The notes beneath the pieces were generated by a model. The model had not been told where the DNA came from. It made no database searches and saw only the letters and a list, made by a program, of their open reading frames with translations. Shown piece after piece: positions 62,463-64,000 of a stretch of 64,000 bases of DNA. The position numbers and the translations under genes are program-made. This DNA comes from Streptomyces sp. NBC_01451 (GTDB taxonomy: Bacteria; Actinomycetota; Actinomycetes; Streptomycetales; Streptomycetaceae). Every line of letters begins with the position of its first letter. Position 1 is the stretch's first letter. The DNA lies in assembly GCF_036227485.1 (NCBI RefSeq), contig NZ_CP109479.1, positions 5,084,001 through 5,148,000 on the forward strand, given 5' to 3'.

Positions 62463-64000
62463 TCAGGAGACCGCCGCCTCCTGGTACTGGCCCAGGTACC
62501 GGAACGCGCCGTCGGCGGCCTGGAACTCGAACATCGCGTCGTGGTTGTAGCCGTAGCCCTTCTCGTACTTGATGGTCCGGCTGATGCCGGAGTACGTGAT
62601 CTCGGACATCCGGCGGGCGATGGCACCCCGCTCCGTCACCGCCGAGCCGTCCTTGGTGCAGGCCTCCGCCAGGAACATCACGGCGTCGTAGGCCTCCGCC
62701 GCGTACCAGCCGGGGCCGGTGCCGAAGCGGGCGCGGTAGGCCGCGGTGAAGGCGCGGGCGGACGGGCGGGCCGTCGGGTCGGTGAAGGAGGTGGCGAATA
62801 CCCAGTCGGCTCCGGCGGCTCCGGCGGATTCGAGGAACCGCGGGTCGAAGGCTCGTTCCGTCGCCATCCGGGTTCCCCTGAACCGGGCGGTGCTCAGTGC
62901 CGATGCGAGTCCGGCGGCCCGTGCCGCGTCGCCGGTGAACAGGACCGCGTCGGCACGGGCGGACATCACCTGGGCGGCGAGGGACGCGTAGTCGATCTTC
63001 CCGGCGGCGACAGTGGTCACCGTGGAGTCCCGGTTGGCCTGGCGCAGTGCCCGCCCGGTCTGGTCGCACAGCGTCCAGGCGAAGTCGCCCTGCGCCCGGT
63101 CGTCCACGAGGAACACCTGACGGGCGTCGACGTGGTTGCTGAGGTAGCGGACGCAGGGGGCGGCGAGGAGCCCGTCGGTGACGCGCAGCGCCGCGTGCGA
63201 GTGGAACACGTTCGTGCCGATCGCCGAGTTCTGCGTGTCGGCGCCCACCGAGACGGACACGACGGGCATCACCGCCTTGGTGTACGTGACCTCGGTCGCG
63301 AGGAAGCAGGCGTCGGTGGTGGGTCCCAGTACGGCGCTGACGTCGGCGTCCTTCACCAACCGGCCGGCCAGCTCGCCGGCCCGCTTGGTGTCGCCGCCGT
63401 CGTCGTACGTCGGCAGTTTCAGCCGGAAGGGGTGGCCGCCCTTGGCGTTGATCTGCTCCACGGCCAGCCGGGCGCCGTTGAGCTGGGCGTTCCCGCGCAC
63501 CTTCCGGGCCCCGGTCAGGTCGCCGTGGAACGCCACGACCAGCTCGGGGCGCGGAGGACCGGTCCCGGACGGTGTGGCCGCCGCCTTCTTCGGGCGGGTG
63601 GTCCACCACCAGGCGCCGCCACCGCCCGCCGCCAGGACGCCCGCCGTCGAGCCGAGGCGCAGGAAGCCGCGGCGGTCGACGGCGCGGGGGGCGGGCCGGG
63701 TGGCGGTGACGGCCGTCAGGGTCGCGGCCTCCGGTGACGCCGTGCCCGCCGACGCTGCCGACGTGGACGACGTCGCCGATGTGGACGACGCGGACACCTG
63801 GGTCGGCTCGATCGCGCCGATGGTGAGTACGGCGGCGGACCGGTCGTTGATCAGCCGGGTGACCGGCGCGGGCAGCCAGCCCGACCGCTGGGCGGAGTCG
63901 GGCTCCGTACCTTCCGTGAGCGTCTCACGGAGTTCGGCGAGTGAGGGCCGGGCGGGCGGATCCTTGTGCAGGCACGCCCTCACCAGGGGCGACAGGTCGT
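62463..64000 (-). CDS. Ser/Thr kinase fused to ABC-type substrate-binding domain (partial, 5' end outside window)
   Basis: The leftward frame enters from the right edge and gives more than 510 residues. The first visible residues, LSPLVRACLHKDPPARPSLAELRETL, are the end of a protein kinase C-lobe, so the catalytic kinase part lies beyond 64000. A Ser/Ala/Thr linker, an RRGFLRLGSTAGVLAAGGGGAWWW membrane segment, and then a Leu/Ile/Val-type periplasmic-binding domain follow (LVVAFHGDLTGARKV, NGARLAVEQINAKGG, VSAVLGPTTDACFL, ARADAVLFTGDAARAAGLASAL, WYAAEAYDAVMFLAEAC). The outside domain would sense a ligand and signal to the inside kinase. Confidence 0.88.
   Translation of the reverse strand, partial: DLSPLVRACLHKDPPARPSLAELRETLTEGTEPDSAQRSGWLPAPVTRLINDRSAAVLTIGAIEPTQVSASSTSATSSTSAASAGTASPEAATLTAVTATRPAPRAVDRRGFLRLGSTAGVLAAGGGGAWWWTTRPKKAAATPSGTGPPRPELVVAFHGDLTGARKVRGNAQLNGARLAVEQINAKGGHPFRLKLPTYDDGGDTKRAGELAGRLVKDADVSAVLGPTTDACFLATEVTYTKAVMPVVSVSVGADTQNSAIGTNVFHSHAALRVTDGLLAAPCVRYLSNHVDARQVFLVDDRAQGDFAWTLCDQTGRALRQANRDSTVTTVAAGKIDYASLAAQVMSARADAVLFTGDAARAAGLASALSTARFRGTRMATERAFDPRFLESAGAAGADWVFATSFTDPTARPSARAFTAAYRARFGTGPGWYAAEAYDAVMFLAEACTKDGSAVTERGAIARRMSEITYSGISRTIKYEKGYGYNHDAMFEFQAADGAFRYLGQYQEAAVS

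Overview
The window reads as a Streptomyces (or close high-GC actinomycete) chromosome. Coding density is high with strong third-position G/C bias, GTG and TTG starts are common, and genes often overlap by 4 bp. It carries the actinobacterial dnaK-grpE-dnaJ-hspR operon and a separate clpB, with HspR-type inverted repeats (HAIR) in front of dnaK and clpB. Housekeeping genes (dcd, an EtfD-like Fe-S oxidoreductase, dnaK operon, clpB, pyrE, class II fba, a polyamine aminopropyltransferase) are interrupted by accessory blocks.

Layout. 0-6.1 kb: a probable conflict/defence locus with a cyclic-nucleotide-binding Crp/Fnr regulator, a DUF5706 (PycTM-like) membrane effector, a class III nucleotidyl cyclase and a STAND NTPase with TPRs. 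It lies beside the 3' end of a tRNA-Gly(CCC). 6.6-11 kb: a zinc-ribbon peptide, dcd, a phosphoribosyltransferase, a secreted PNGase A-like amidase with a DasR-like site, and a Yip1-type membrane protein. 11.2-15.7 kb: three FG-GAP propeller proteins. 15.9-23.8 kb: the EtfD-like oxidoreductase, a WecA/MraY-like protein and the heat-shock operon. 23.8-30.3 kb: a rearranged cluster with two PA14/FN3 secreted paralogs, truncated FN3 remnants, Uma2 remnants and an inserted anti-sigma-type ATPase. 30.5-35.2 kb: an orphan sugar-binding lipoprotein and an ATP-grasp/alpha-E/transglutaminase operon. 35.7-39.5 kb: three LuxR-type paralogs, a small secreted peptide with a repeated DSAWS motif and a Rieske-like protein without ligand motifs. 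39.7-43.1 kb: clpB and a YbjN protein. 43.3-51 kb: a second conflict-type operon (LCAT-like lipase, caspase-NACHT-WD40 protein, membrane protein). 51-51.8 kb: a scar with a dead YoeB/YefM pair and an aminotransferase fragment. 51.8-64 kb: mostly conserved core genes.

How the parts may work together. In the first locus, a cyclic nucleotide made by the cyclase could be read by both the membrane effector and the Crp regulator, while the STAND protein senses an unknown trigger. In the second locus, a caspase-like protease is fused to a NACHT switch and WD40 sensor and is translationally coupled to a lipase. Five secreted-protein loci or their remnants share one promoter-like box (GTACAACC-N17-GTC, GCC in one), which suggests a common, probably ECF-sigma, regulon. 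HspR ties dnaK and clpB together through HAIR sites.

Limits. Functions come from motif recognition by eye. Start codons in this GC-rich sequence are often ambiguous, and no database search was possible.
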